The notes: a model not told the origin generated them from the letters alone. 41,775 bases of DNA from Anaerotignum lactatifermentans (GCF_016902535.1 NZ_JACSNY010000016.1:1-41775), one strand, 5' to 3'; shown: positions 22,136 through 30,676, numbered from the stretch's first letter. A program made the numbers and translations.

Positions 22136-22810
22136 TTATTTGCTGCGCATGGCACGCAGGATAAATTCTGTATGATATTTGACATGACCCTGCGCCAGTG
22201 TCATGCCTTCCTCCGCCTCATGGTTCTCAATGGCCCGGATAATGCCCTTATGGTGCGCGATAATAGCCGGGATAGAGGAATCCAGCTTCAGATGCGCCAT
22301 ACGGTAGCGGTACAGCTGAATCTGCAGGTTGGTGCTAATCTGGATCAGCTTATCGTTCTCGGAAGAAGCAAAGATCATCCGGTGGAATTCCTCGTCGATC
22401 TCGGCGATCTCCTCCAGCGCCTTATCCGCCACCGCTTTTTCAAAGCGATCCTCCAGCGCCTTCAGCTCCGCCAGCTGTTCCGGCGCCATTTTTTTGCAGG
22501 CCAGACTGGTAGCCAGCCCTTCCAGAACGCCTCTGACCTCCAGAATATTGATGACATCTTTCTCACTCATATCCAGCACCTGGGCGCCTTTTCTGGGCAC
22601 CAGTTCCACCAGGTTTTCCAGTTCCAGCATCCGCAGCGCTTCTCTGACGGGGGTACGGCTCACGCCCAGCTTTTCCGCCAGCTGATTCTCCATGAGACGC
22701 TCGCCGGGCTGCAGCTTGCCGGTCAAAATGGCATCCCGAAGGGTATTGAAAACTACGTCCCGCAAAGGCAGGTATTCATTGGAATTGATATTGAATTTCG
22801 TATCCATCAT
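22136..22810 (-). CDS. GntR family transcriptional regulator, FCD type
   Basis: A 224-residue regulator. The N-terminal GntR winged helix (residues about 10-75) has LRDVVFNTLRDAILTGKLQPGERLMENQLAEKLGVSRTPVREALRMLELENLVELVPRKGAQVL. The C-terminal FCD ligand domain (about 85-215) is all-helical with metal-ligand-type residues (D/E...H in EIDEEFHRMIF, HLKLDSS, AIIAHHKGIIRAI). Its ATG overlaps the ispE stop (ATGA). The TGTATACA palindrome in the operon leader could be its operator. Ligand unknown, probably a small carboxylate as in the family. Confidence 0.94.
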   Translation of the reverse strand: MMDTKFNINSNEYLPLRDVVFNTLRDAILTGKLQPGERLMENQLAEKLGVSRTPVREALRMLELENLVELVPRKGAQVLDMSEKDVINILEVRGVLEGLATSLACKKMAPEQLAELKALEDRFEKAVADKALEEIAEIDEEFHRMIFASSENDKLIQISTNLQIQLYRYRMAHLKLDSSIPAIIAHHKGIIRAIENHEAEEGMTLAQGHVKYHTEFILRAMRSK

Positions 22811-23709
22811 TCTGTTTTCTCCTTTCGTCCTGTCCCACGGCCAGCGTGGTAGATCTGTGTGGCAAACACATCTTTTATGGAAAATTGCTTTCTGACTTCT
22901 CTGGCTGCCTTTTTCGCAGTTTCTTCCTCTGTAAATAAAGCAAACACCGTTGGTCCGCTGCCGCTCATCAATGCGCCGGCGGCGCCTTTTTCCAACAGCG
23001 CCTTTTTGATGCTTTCGATCTGCGGATGCATGGGAATGGTTACCGTTTCCAGCACATTACACAGCAGTGTACCCATTTTTTCCACATCTCCCGCCGCCAT
23101 GGCCTCGATCATGGCCTCGGTATCCGGGTGCTCCTCCACCTGGTCCCAGCGCAGGCTCTGGTAAACCTTTGCTGTGGAAACGCTGACCGGCGGCTTTACC
23201 AGCACCACATAACAGAAGGGGCAGGGCGGCACAATATCTGTCAGTTCCTCGCCGACGCCTTCCGCCAGTACCGTCCCCCGGCGCACACAATAGGGAATAT
23301 CCGTCCCCATGGTCAGCGCCAGTTCCTCCAGTCTGGACAGAGGAAGCCGCAGTCCGAACAGCCGGTTCATGCCTACCAGCACAGCGGCGCAGTCGGCGCT
23401 GCCGCCGGCAAGTCCAGCCGCTACGGGAATTCTCTTATCAATACTGATCTCCACGCCTTCCTTCAGGTCATAAGTCTCGCGCATGAGCGCGGCGGCCCTC
23501 CAGGCCAGGTTTCGGCTGTCTGTGGGCAGCCAATGCACATTGGACGTCAGGCGGATCTCCGGTTCCGGGATCTTTTTCATCCGCACACCGTCGTAAAGGC
23601 CCACCGTCTGCATAATCATCCGCAGCTCATGATAGCCGTTGTCCCGCTTTCCTGTTACATCCAGCGTAAGATTGATTTTTGCCCTTGCTTTTAATCTGAT
23701 TTCCTTCAC
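22807..23709 (-). CDS. ispE: 4-diphosphocytidyl-2-C-methyl-D-erythritol kinase
   Basis: A 300-residue GHMP kinase of the MEP isoprenoid pathway. It phosphorylates the 2-hydroxyl of CDP-methylerythritol. Seen: ARAKINLTLDVTGKRDNGYHELRMIMQTV (residues 8-36), the ATP-binding loop PVAAGLAGGSADCAAVL (about 92-108), GTDIPYCV and the C-terminal GALMSGSGPTVFALF. The start is GTG with GAGGGTG upstream. Promoter TTGTTT-17-TACAAT. An ispE-gntR pair is common in clostridia. Confidence 0.97.
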   Translation of the reverse strand: MKEIRLKARAKINLTLDVTGKRDNGYHELRMIMQTVGLYDGVRMKKIPEPEIRLTSNVHWLPTDSRNLAWRAAALMRETYDLKEGVEISIDKRIPVAAGLAGGSADCAAVLVGMNRLFGLRLPLSRLEELALTMGTDIPYCVRRGTVLAEGVGEELTDIVPPCPFCYVVLVKPPVSVSTAKVYQSLRWDQVEEHPDTEAMIEAMAAGDVEKMGTLLCNVLETVTIPMHPQIESIKKALLEKGAAGALMSGSGPTVFALFTEEETAKKAAREVRKQFSIKDVFATQIYHAGRGTGRKEKTE

Positions 23710-23730
23710 AGCGCACCCTCGTTTTTTCTA

Positions 23731-23741
23731 TACTGTATACA
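23731..23741 (-). promoter_or_regulatory. TGTATACA palindrome in the ispE-gntR leader
   Basis: The perfect palindrome TGTATACA (23734-23741) starts 11 bases past the -10 box. On the minus strand it reads TGTATACAGTA, as in the trmB leader. Candidate autoregulatory operator of the co-transcribed GntR protein. Inference. Confidence 0.4.
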
Positions 23742-23752
23742 ATCTTTTTTCT

Positions 23753-23781
23753 ATTGTACCTGAAAACGGACAAAGAAACAA
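23753..23781 (-). promoter_or_regulatory. Sigma-A promoter of ispE-gntR
   Basis: Minus strand TTGTTT (23781-23776), 17-bp spacer, TACAAT (23758-23753). Confidence 0.65.
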
Positions 23782-23959
23782 CCGCCATGTTACACAAAAA
23801 AACCGGCCCACCTCTTGCATAATCTGCCGAAAAATCCTGAGATCCGCCCAAAATCCACGCCGATTTTCTTAATTCTTTTGAAATTGCAGAAAAAAGGATA
23901 CGCATTTTCCACAAAAAAGTTTATAATGAAAGCAACGACAACAGAAAGGAAGTGACAGT

Positions 23960-25027
23960 ATGGATGATTTTTTCAGAAAAAATAAACGGCGTCTGTTCGA
24001 TCTGACGATCCTTTCCGGCGCCATTCTCTTCTGCTTTCTGTTTTTCCGTTATCTGTTTCCTATCCTGCTTCCTTTTTTCGTAGGCTGGCTGCTGAGCCTG
24101 CTGTTCTGCCCTCTGGCGGACCACCTCCAGCAAAAAGGGGTGCCCCGGTGGATTTCCGCCTGGCTGTGCCTGTTTCTGCTGTTTGGGGCCATCGCTCTGT
24201 TCGGCCTGCTGATCGGCAACCGCATTGAGGCACAGGCAAAATCTCTGGTAACGGTGCTGCCCCATTACATCGAATCTATCCAGGCGGCCACAGACCGTAT
24301 CTGGGACCATCTGGATGAGCTGCGGCAGACCTTGCCCGGTTCTATCCAGCCTTATCTGGAAAAAGTCCAGAGCAGCCTGACTTCTGCGGCACTTTCTCTG
24401 GTTCAGAGCGGCTCCTCCTCGCTGACGGGCGTGCCCAATTTCCTGCTGGGGCTCATTGTCGCTTTGTTTTCCGCCTACTTCTTTACGAAGGACCGGGATC
24501 ATATTTACGCTTTGGCCAATACCCATATCGCGCCTTTGCTGGGCGGTTCCCTGAACCGTACCAGAAAGGAACTGAAATATTCCCTCTGGGGTTATGTAAA
24601 AACACAGCTGATCCTGATGATCTATACCTTCGGTATCTGCATCATCGGTCTGATGCTGCTGCGTTCCCCCTATGCCCTGCTGTTGAGCGTCATCATCGCC
24701 ATCATTGACGCCCTGCCCTTCTTCGGCAGCGGCTTCATCCTCTGGCCCGGCGCTCTGATCCATTTGATTCTGGGGGACACCAGGCTGTGTATCGGCTATC
24801 TGGTGATCTATGCCGCCGTACAGGTCATGCGGCAAATTATGCAGCCCAAGATCCTGGGGACCCAGATCGGCCTGCATCCCCTGCTGACGCTGTTCTCCAT
24901 GTATTTCGGCTTCAAGTGCATCGGCTTCTGGGGCCTGATCCTGGGACCCATTATCGCCGTACTGCTGCGGGCTTATTTCCAGACCAGAAAAAAGGAACAG
25001 CAAGCCGATGAAAAAACTACTCCATAA
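23960..25027 (+). CDS. ytvI: Sporulation integral membrane protein YtvI (AI-2E transporter superfamily)
   Basis: A 355-residue polytopic protein of the AI-2E transporter/PerM superfamily, clade YtvI. Membrane segments lie at about 13-55 (double), 68-90, 155-180, 210-265, 270-300 and 305-340. Signature-like pieces are FVGWLLSLLFCPLADHL, LLSVIIAIIDALPFFGSGFILWPGAL and the late GTQIGLHPLLTLFSMYFGFKCIGFWGLILGP. YtvI is induced in sporulation in related bacilli; its role is not known. AGAAAGGAAG lies before the ATG. No clear sigma-A promoter; a sporulation sigma factor may be used. Confidence 0.92.
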   Translation: MDDFFRKNKRRLFDLTILSGAILFCFLFFRYLFPILLPFFVGWLLSLLFCPLADHLQQKGVPRWISAWLCLFLLFGAIALFGLLIGNRIEAQAKSLVTVLPHYIESIQAATDRIWDHLDELRQTLPGSIQPYLEKVQSSLTSAALSLVQSGSSSLTGVPNFLLGLIVALFSAYFFTKDRDHIYALANTHIAPLLGGSLNRTRKELKYSLWGYVKTQLILMIYTFGICIIGLMLLRSPYALLLSVIIAIIDALPFFGSGFILWPGALIHLILGDTRLCIGYLVIYAAVQVMRQIMQPKILGTQIGLHPLLTLFSMYFGFKCIGFWGLILGPIIAVLLRAYFQTRKKEQQADEKTTP

Positions 25028-25032
25028 AAACG

Positions 25033-25072
25033 AAAAAGCTCCGGCCTTTCTTCCGAAAGACCAGAGCTTTTT
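25033..25072. terminator. Bidirectional terminator between ytvI and cysK
   Basis: AAAAAGCTC...GG...CTTTC pairs with GAAAG...CC...GAGCTTTTTT around TTCC, with A- and T-runs on the two sides. Confidence 0.85.
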
Positions 25073-25082
25073 TGTTTCTTTC

Positions 25083-26015
25083 TTATTCCGCGAACATGGG
25101 GGTAGACAGATAGCGGTCCCCAGTATCAGGCAGCAGAACCACAATGTTTTTGCCTTTGTTTTCCGGGCGCTTTGCCGCTTCAATGGCGGCATGCAGGGCC
25201 GCTCCGGCGGAAATGCCCACCAGAAGACCTTCCGCTCTTGCCAGCATCCGTCCTGCCGCATAGGCTTCTTCCTCTGTTACGGTCATCACTTCCTGATACA
25301 AAGAGGTATCCAGAATAGAAGGCACAAAGTTAGCGCCGATGCCCTGCAGGCCATGGGCTCCCGCTCTGCCTTCCGTCAGCAGGGGAGAGGACGCGGGCTC
25401 TACGCCGATCAGTTCTACCGCGGGATTCTTTTCCTTCAGGTAGCGTCCCACGCCGGTCAAAGTGCCGCCAGTGCCAATGCCTGCCACAAAAATATCCACC
25501 TTCCCGTCAGTATCCTCATAGATCTCCGGGCCGGTGGTCTCATAATGGGCCTGAGGATTGGAAGGGTTATCAAACTGTCCGGGGATAAAGGAACCGGGGA
25601 TCTCCTTGGCCAGCTCCTCCGCCTTTTCAATGGCGCCCGCCATGCCTTTGGCCCCTTCGGTCAGTACCAGTTCCGCCCCAAAGGCCTGCATCAGCATCCT
25701 CCGCTCTACGCTCATGGTATCGGGCATGACGATAATAGCATGATAGCCTCTGGCCGCCGCCATGACCGCCAGACCAATGCCTGTATTGCCGCTGGTAGGC
25801 TCGATGATGGTAGCGCCCTTTTTCAGCAGGCCCTTTGCCTCCGCGTCATCTACCATCTTTTGGGCCACTCTGTCCTTGGCGCTGCCACCGGGATTAAAGA
25901 ACTCGATTTTCGCCAGAATCTTTGCGGAAAGCCCCAGCTTTTCCTCCACATGGGTCAGCTCCATCAAAGGAGTACGCCCGATAAATTCTTCTACGCTATG
26001 ATAAATTTTTCCCAT
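25083..26015 (-). CDS. cysK: Cysteine synthase A (O-acetylserine sulfhydrylase)
   Basis: A 310-residue PLP enzyme that makes cysteine from O-acetylserine and sulfide. Seen: IGRTPLMEL near residue 12, the PLP Lys in FFNPGGSAKDRV (near 43), the substrate loop EPTSGNTGIGLA (about 67-78), the PLP-phosphate loop GIGTGGTLTGVGRYL (about 173-187) and VLLPDTGDRYLSTPMF near the end. The ATG at 26015 follows AAAGGTGG. Promoter TTGACA-17-TACTAT with a palindrome in its spacer. CysK rather than CysM by overall pattern. Confidence 0.96.
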   Translation of the reverse strand: MGKIYHSVEEFIGRTPLMELTHVEEKLGLSAKILAKIEFFNPGGSAKDRVAQKMVDDAEAKGLLKKGATIIEPTSGNTGIGLAVMAAARGYHAIIVMPDTMSVERRMLMQAFGAELVLTEGAKGMAGAIEKAEELAKEIPGSFIPGQFDNPSNPQAHYETTGPEIYEDTDGKVDIFVAGIGTGGTLTGVGRYLKEKNPAVELIGVEPASSPLLTEGRAGAHGLQGIGANFVPSILDTSLYQEVMTVTEEEAYAAGRMLARAEGLLVGISAGAALHAAIEAAKRPENKGKNIVVLLPDTGDRYLSTPMFAE

Positions 26016-26059
26016 ATTCTTCCACCTTTCTGTCTCAAACAAGCTTCATCTTTGCGAGG

Positions 26060-26088
26060 ATAGTACCACAGTCAAAAAACTGTGTCAA
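26060..26088 (-). promoter_or_regulatory. Sigma-A promoter of cysK with internal palindrome
   Basis: Minus strand TTGACA (26088-26083), 17-bp spacer, TACTAT (26065-26060). The spacer holds CACAGT-N6-ACTGTG (26067-26084), a possible repressor site. Confidence 0.75.
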
Positions 26089-26114
26089 GGCGCATCTTTT
26101 CTTTTTTTGCTCTA

Positions 26115-26143
26115 TTGTATCGGAAGTTGTTTTGTGCTACTAT
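26115..26143 (+). promoter_or_regulatory. Sigma-A promoter of the map-MFS operon
   Basis: TTGTAT (26115-26120), 17-bp spacer, TACTAT (26138-26143). Divergent from cysK. Confidence 0.65.
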
Positions 26144-26219
26144 GAAATACGAAAAATCAGAGAAAATCTCTGCTAAAAGAGCCAGACATTGACAAAAAAG
26201 AAAGGAAATGTGATCCAAA

Positions 26220-27089
26220 GTGAAAATCGGTAGAAACGATCCCTGCTGGTGCGGCAGCGGAAAAAAATATAAGGTTTGCCACGCGTCCTTTGATGACAAG
26301 ATCGCGGCCTATAAAGCAAGACATATCAAAGTTCCCACCCATGACCTCATCAAAACGCCGGCACAGCTGGAGGGCATCCGCAAGGCGGGAAAACTCAATA
26401 CGGAAATTCTGGATATGGTAGCGGAAAAGATCCATGCCGGCATGTCCACCGAGGACATCAATACCCTGGTCCATGAATACACCATCTCCCGCGGCGGCAT
26501 CCCCGCTCCCCTGAACTACTGCGGCTTTCCCAAAAGCGTCTGCACCTCCATCAATGACGTCATCTGCCACGGCATCCCTTCTCCTGACGAAATCCTCCAG
26601 GATGGGGACATCATCAACGTAGATGTAACCACCATTCTGGATGGCTACTATGCCGACGCTTCCCGGATGTTCTGCATCGGCAACGTCAGCGAGGAAGCCA
26701 GAAAGCTGGTAGAGGTTACCAAAGAATGTGTGGATCTGGCACTGAAAGAAGTACGTCCCTGGGGCTTTCTGGGGGATATCGGCGAAGTCATCAGCAAACA
26801 CGCCTACGCCCATGGCTATACAGTACTCCATGACATCGGCGGCCATGGCGTTGGCAACGACTTCCACGAAGAGCCTTATGTCTGCCATGTAGGCAAAAAA
26901 GGCACCGGTATGCTGCTGGTACCCGGCATGGTCTTTACCATCGAGCCCATGATTAACGCCGGTGAAGAGGACTTCTTCCAGGACGAGGAAAACGGCTGGA
27001 CCATCTATACAGAGGACGGCTCCCTCTCCGCCCAGTGGGAATATACCGTTGCCATTACGGAAGACGGCGTGGAAGTTATCACACACTGA
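26220..27089 (+). CDS. map: Type I methionine aminopeptidase with N-terminal SEC-C zinc motif
   Basis: A 289-residue enzyme removing initiator Met. Residues 2-22 are a SEC-C motif (GRNDPCWCGSGKKYKVCH, CxCx8CH), a zinc finger known from SecA C-termini and from some MetAPs. The catalytic pita-bread domain follows: substrate His in VICHGIPS, metal ligands Asp in NVDVTTILDGYYADASRMF, His in HDIGGHGVG, Glu in VFTIEPM and Glu in AQWEYTVA. The start is GTG; AAAGGA lies 13 bases upstream, a loose spacing. It is probably co-transcribed with the MFS gene 20 bp downstream. Confidence 0.95.
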   Translation: MKIGRNDPCWCGSGKKYKVCHASFDDKIAAYKARHIKVPTHDLIKTPAQLEGIRKAGKLNTEILDMVAEKIHAGMSTEDINTLVHEYTISRGGIPAPLNYCGFPKSVCTSINDVICHGIPSPDEILQDGDIINVDVTTILDGYYADASRMFCIGNVSEEARKLVEVTKECVDLALKEVRPWGFLGDIGEVISKHAYAHGYTVLHDIGGHGVGNDFHEEPYVCHVGKKGTGMLLVPGMVFTIEPMINAGEEDFFQDEENGWTIYTEDGSLSAQWEYTVAITEDGVEVITH

Positions 27090-27109
27090 CGGTGATCGAG
27101 GATGAGCCT

Positions 27110-28294
27110 ATGAACGGAAAAAATGTTTCTTTGAATTACAGTATCCTCCAGGGACTGTATTGGATGAGCTATGGCGTTATTTACAGCTTTACTACGGTTT
27201 TTTTGCTGGACAGAGGCTTTACGGACGCACAGGTCGGCACTATCATCGCCCTTTCCTGCATTTTTTCGGCGCTGTTTCAGCCAGTCATCGCCTCCGCCGC
27301 CGACAGAAGCGCACGTTTTACCATCCGTTTCTTTATGACGGCCCTGTGCCTTATCATCATACTGTCGGAAGGCTGTCTGCTGTTCCTGCCTGAGACTAAA
27401 ATCATTTTGGCGTTCTTTTACGCCCTTCTTCTTCTGCTGCATCTGGCGTTTCAGCCTCTGCTCAGCGCCCTGGCCATGCATCTGATCAATCATGGGTATC
27501 AGATCAATTTCGGCACAGCCAGAGGCATTGGCTCGATCTCCTATGCCATCCTGACCTTTTTCCTGGGGAATCTGACCGTGCTGTTTTCCATGCGCTGCCT
27601 GCCGGTGCTGGCGATCCTGATCTATGGCGCCATCATCCTGCTGCTGCGCTTCTTCCCGGAGGTACGAAACCATGGCAATACGGTAGTCTCCTCCTCGGGA
27701 ACCTGGTCCATCCTGCGGACCCATCCCCGATTTGCCCTGCTGATACTGGGCATTATTCTGGTCTTTCTCTGCCACAGCGCCATCAATACTTATATGATCC
27801 AAGTGCTGCAGAAGATTGGGAAAGGGAATACGGAGCTGGGGCAGGTCATGGCCTATACGGCGCTGCTGGAATTTTTCGTTATGATCTTTTTCTCCCGTAT
27901 CACCAAAGGCCGGGACTATGGCAATATCCTGAAATTTTCCGCCATTTTCTTCGTCCTCAAAGGTGCTTTCATCTGCCTTGCGGGAAATCTGCCTATGATC
28001 TACGGCGCGCTGACCTTGCAGCTGTTTTCCTTTGCCCTCTTTACGCCGGCGTCGGTATATTATGCCGACCGGATTCTTTCGGAAGGGGACAAGGTAAAAG
28101 GCCAGGCCTTGATTACCATTGCCATTACCATCGGAAATATCCTGGGCAGCTTTGTCTGCGGATGCTTCATCGGGCTGTGGGGCGTAACAGCGGCCCTTTG
28201 GATCTCTGTGGCATTCAGCCTGCTGGGACTGGTGCTTTTCTTCCTCGGTGCGGAAAAAACAGGCGCCGCGGACCAGCCGGCGGCCGCTAAATAA
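27110..28294 (+). CDS. MFS transporter, LacY/nucleoside-symporter-like
   Basis: A 394-residue membrane protein with about 12 predicted helices. The start MNGKNVSLNYSILQGLYWMSYGVIYSFTTVFLLDRGFTDAQVGTI resembles the MFS_1_like group: first helix with Q and W, then DRGFTDAQVG. Later signatures are NFGTARGIGSISYAI (helix 4/5, the RGxGSxxYA pattern of LacY-like symporters) and ASVYYADRILSEGDKVKGQAL. GAGGATGAG lies 5-8 bases before the ATG. Substrate unknown, possibly a sugar or nucleoside. Confidence 0.9.
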   Translation: MNGKNVSLNYSILQGLYWMSYGVIYSFTTVFLLDRGFTDAQVGTIIALSCIFSALFQPVIASAADRSARFTIRFFMTALCLIIILSEGCLLFLPETKIILAFFYALLLLLHLAFQPLLSALAMHLINHGYQINFGTARGIGSISYAILTFFLGNLTVLFSMRCLPVLAILIYGAIILLLRFFPEVRNHGNTVVSSSGTWSILRTHPRFALLILGIILVFLCHSAINTYMIQVLQKIGKGNTELGQVMAYTALLEFFVMIFFSRITKGRDYGNILKFSAIFFVLKGAFICLAGNLPMIYGALTLQLFSFALFTPASVYYADRILSEGDKVKGQALITIAITIGNILGSFVCGCFIGLWGVTAALWISVAFSLLGLVLFFLGAEKTGAADQPAAAK

Positions 28295-28304
28295 AATAAA
28301 ACAC

Positions 28305-28352
28305 AAAAAACGGAAGGATGCTCTCCCAAATCAGGAGTCCCTTCCGTTTTTT
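28305..28352. terminator. Bidirectional terminator
   Basis: AAAAAACGGAAGG (28305-28317) pairs with CCTTCCGTTTTTT (28340-28352). It serves the MFS gene and the thioesterase gene. Confidence 0.88.
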
Positions 28353-28364
28353 AATGTTTTTCCT

Positions 28365-29129
28365 TCAATTCCAGAGGATAGCCGCCTCGGCAATGGTTTT
28401 GCCCTCCTCATCCAGCAGAAAGGTCCAAGTCTCCTTTCCTTCCGGGCCGTCTATCACATAGGTCCGCAGTTCCACCAGATCTCCCCGGCGGCATTCCTTC
28501 CGGTAGACCATGCGGATATCCTTCGTCTCCATAGAATCATAAATTTCATCCGGCACATCATCCATAACCCATTCCAGATATTTCACGTTGTTGGCGTGGC
28601 CATTGGTATCCGTGTCCCGTCTGGTGACCCGCACGAAGCTTTGGATGGGCGTTCCCTCCTCCGGCTCTCTGGGCATCAGAAATTTCTCGTTCTCTATGGC
28701 CGGCATCTGTTTGTCTCCATAGGCCTCGATCATGCTTTCGGGTACATTGGCCGGTCTGCGTCTGGCCGTATCCATATAGACCCACCGGCTCATTACTTCC
28801 ATCATCCGCTCTCCCCGGCTGTCGTAGAGGAAAAATCCACGCTCCGCCTGCATTCTCCGGCAGCGGCAGCTCCATGTCTCCAAATGATACGCCTCCGGAT
28901 GCGCCGGCATACGATGGACGCGGATATGCCAGTTAACAACAGCCCAGCCCCGCTCCTGCTCCATCAGATAAGCCGGCGTATAGCCCAGACCATCGGAATG
29001 GGCAATAGCCGCGTCCTGTAGCGTTGCCAGCAGTGCCGCCGGCGACATCCTGCCTTTGCCGTCCAGCTGAAAATAATTCGTTTTCAGGTCTTCCTCATAA
29101 CCCTTTTCCACCATCATGTGCTTTTCCAT
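28365..29129 (-). CDS. Acyl-ACP thioesterase
   Basis: A 254-residue double hot-dog thioesterase (acyl-ACP TE family), which releases fatty acids from acyl carrier protein. Features: TNYFQLDGKGRMSPAALLATLQDAAIAHSDGLGY, VVNWHIRVHRMPAHPEAYHLETWSCRCRRM, RWVYMDTARRRPANVPESMIEAYG in the first half, and VRVTRRDTDTNGHANNVKYLEWVMD (conserved D.N.H.N active-site pattern) in the second. The ATG at 29129 has AAAGGG directly before it; ATGs at 29117 or 29114 are also possible. It starts 7 bp after cls and is co-transcribed with it, giving a membrane-lipid operon. Confidence 0.93.
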   Translation of the reverse strand: MEKHMMVEKGYEEDLKTNYFQLDGKGRMSPAALLATLQDAAIAHSDGLGYTPAYLMEQERGWAVVNWHIRVHRMPAHPEAYHLETWSCRCRRMQAERGFFLYDSRGERMMEVMSRWVYMDTARRRPANVPESMIEAYGDKQMPAIENEKFLMPREPEEGTPIQSFVRVTRRDTDTNGHANNVKYLEWVMDDVPDEIYDSMETKDIRMVYRKECRRGDLVELRTYVIDGPEGKETWTFLLDEEGKTIAEAAILWN

Positions 29130-29136
29130 CCCTTTC

Positions 29137-30603
29137 TTACAGCATCGGTGAAATCAGCCGTGCCACGGCCTCCTTCACCTTAAACCACCATCTTCTGCGG
29201 CGGTACCAATCCTTGGTGATCTCCACAGAGCTTTTCAAATCCCGCATAAAATCCTCTTCCAGGATTTTTGTAAAATCGGCGTCATATAAAAAGGCATTTA
29301 CCTCAAAATTCAGGGCAAAACTACGGATATCCATATTGGCTGTGCCCACAGAGGACATGATCCCGTCAATACACAGACACTTGGCATGGATAAAGCCTTT
29401 CTCATACTGATAACAGCGCACCCCCGCCTCCAGCAGCTGCCCCAGATAGGACATACTGGCCCAGTATACGAAGAAATGATCCGGATTGCCGGGGATCAGG
29501 ATACGCACATCCAGCCCCGACAGCGCCGCCACCCGCAGGCCTTCAAAAATACCGTCATCAGGAACGAAATAGGGCGTTGTCAGATAGATATGGTCCTCCG
29601 CCTCATTGATCATTTTGAAATAGCCGTTGTGGACATTATGCCATCTGGTATCCGGCCCGCTGGAAACGATCTGGGTACGGATGCCGTCGAACTGTTTCCG
29701 AACGGGAAAATACCGCCGTTCCAGTTCCACCAGTCCCTTTTTCGCCGTAAAATTCCAATCCTTAATGAAACGGATATTCATCTGGTCGATGGCGTCTCCC
29801 ACAATCCGCAGATGGGTATCCCGCCAGGGCCCATACCGCCTTACCACGCCCAGATATTCATCGCCCACATTAAAACCGCCGATATAGCCGATCTCGCCGT
29901 CGATGATGCAGAGCTTGCGATGGTTGCGGTAATTCAAGCGCACCAGAAAACGGGGCAGGAACGCCGCTGTATAGCCGCCTGCCTTATGCAGTTTCCGAAA
30001 GAAATTAGGCGGCAGAGTAGAATTTCCGATGCCGTCATAGAGCAGACGTACCTCTACCCCTTCCGCAGCCTTCTTCGTCAGCTCCTCCACCAGCTGTTTC
30101 CCTAAGCGGTCCCCCCGCCAGATATAATATTCCAGATGGATAAAATGTTTGGCCGCACGAATATCCTTGACCAAAGCGGCGAACTTGTCCCGCCCGTTGG
30201 TAAAGCGGGTGACGCTGTTGTTGAAGGTCATCCAGTTGCCGGAATTCAGATGAAGATACGCCAGGTCTGTCAAATATTCCTCTTCAATCAGGCGGCCGCC
30301 CTTTTCAATGATCTCCTTCTGCCGCTTGATCTTTTCCCCGGAACGTTCATCATGAAAAAGATAGTCATAATACACATGCCGGTCATAGGCCTCCTTCTCC
30401 CGGAACATCTTCTCTCTATGGCTGTTTCTGCCAAAAATCATATAAATCAAAAAGCCCAGTACCGGTATAAACAGCAGCACCAAAAGCCATGCCCAGCTAC
30501 TGGCCGGATTCCTGCGTTCAAAGAATACCACAAAGCCCGCCAAAATCACATTTCCCACCAGCACCAAAATAGCCAGATAAGCGATCACTGTCAAAGGACT
30601 CAT
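29137..30603 (-). CDS. cls: Cardiolipin synthase
   Basis: A 488-residue membrane enzyme joining two phosphatidylglycerols to cardiolipin. Two N-terminal helices (about 3-26 and 34-54), the second with RRNPASSWAWLLVLLFIPVLGFLIYMIFGR, anchor it. Two phospholipase-D HKD motifs follow: NHRKLCIIDGEIGYIGGFNVGDEY (about residues 225-248) and HAKCLCIDGIMSSVGTANMDIRSF (about 408-431). The ATG at 30603 follows AGAGGTGAG; a longer in-frame start at 30630 has none. Promoter with overlapping palindrome at 30645-30676. Confidence 0.96.
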   Translation of the reverse strand: MSPLTVIAYLAILVLVGNVILAGFVVFFERRNPASSWAWLLVLLFIPVLGFLIYMIFGRNSHREKMFREKEAYDRHVYYDYLFHDERSGEKIKRQKEIIEKGGRLIEEEYLTDLAYLHLNSGNWMTFNNSVTRFTNGRDKFAALVKDIRAAKHFIHLEYYIWRGDRLGKQLVEELTKKAAEGVEVRLLYDGIGNSTLPPNFFRKLHKAGGYTAAFLPRFLVRLNYRNHRKLCIIDGEIGYIGGFNVGDEYLGVVRRYGPWRDTHLRIVGDAIDQMNIRFIKDWNFTAKKGLVELERRYFPVRKQFDGIRTQIVSSGPDTRWHNVHNGYFKMINEAEDHIYLTTPYFVPDDGIFEGLRVAALSGLDVRILIPGNPDHFFVYWASMSYLGQLLEAGVRCYQYEKGFIHAKCLCIDGIMSSVGTANMDIRSFALNFEVNAFLYDADFTKILEEDFMRDLKSSVEITKDWYRRRRWWFKVKEAVARLISPML

Positions 30604-30644
30604 GCTCTCACCTCTTTTCCTATGCTTCATTTCCTTACTGATAC

Positions 30645-30676
30645 TTTAGTATACTAAAAAAAGGGATAGGCCGCAA
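30645..30676 (-). promoter_or_regulatory. Promoter of cls-thioesterase operon with perfect palindrome over the -10
   Basis: Minus strand TTGCGG (30676-30671), 17-bp spacer, TATACT (30653-30648). The 14-bp perfect palindrome TTTAGTATACTAAA (30645-30658) covers the -10. It recalls a compressed FapR-type site (TTAGTA...TACTAA), but the spacing differs. Confidence 0.6.

Noticed and set aside
23921-25261. A 446-codon minus-strand frame over ytvI
   Set aside because: Low-complexity Q/G/R-rich translation exactly opposite a clear membrane protein; no start signal.
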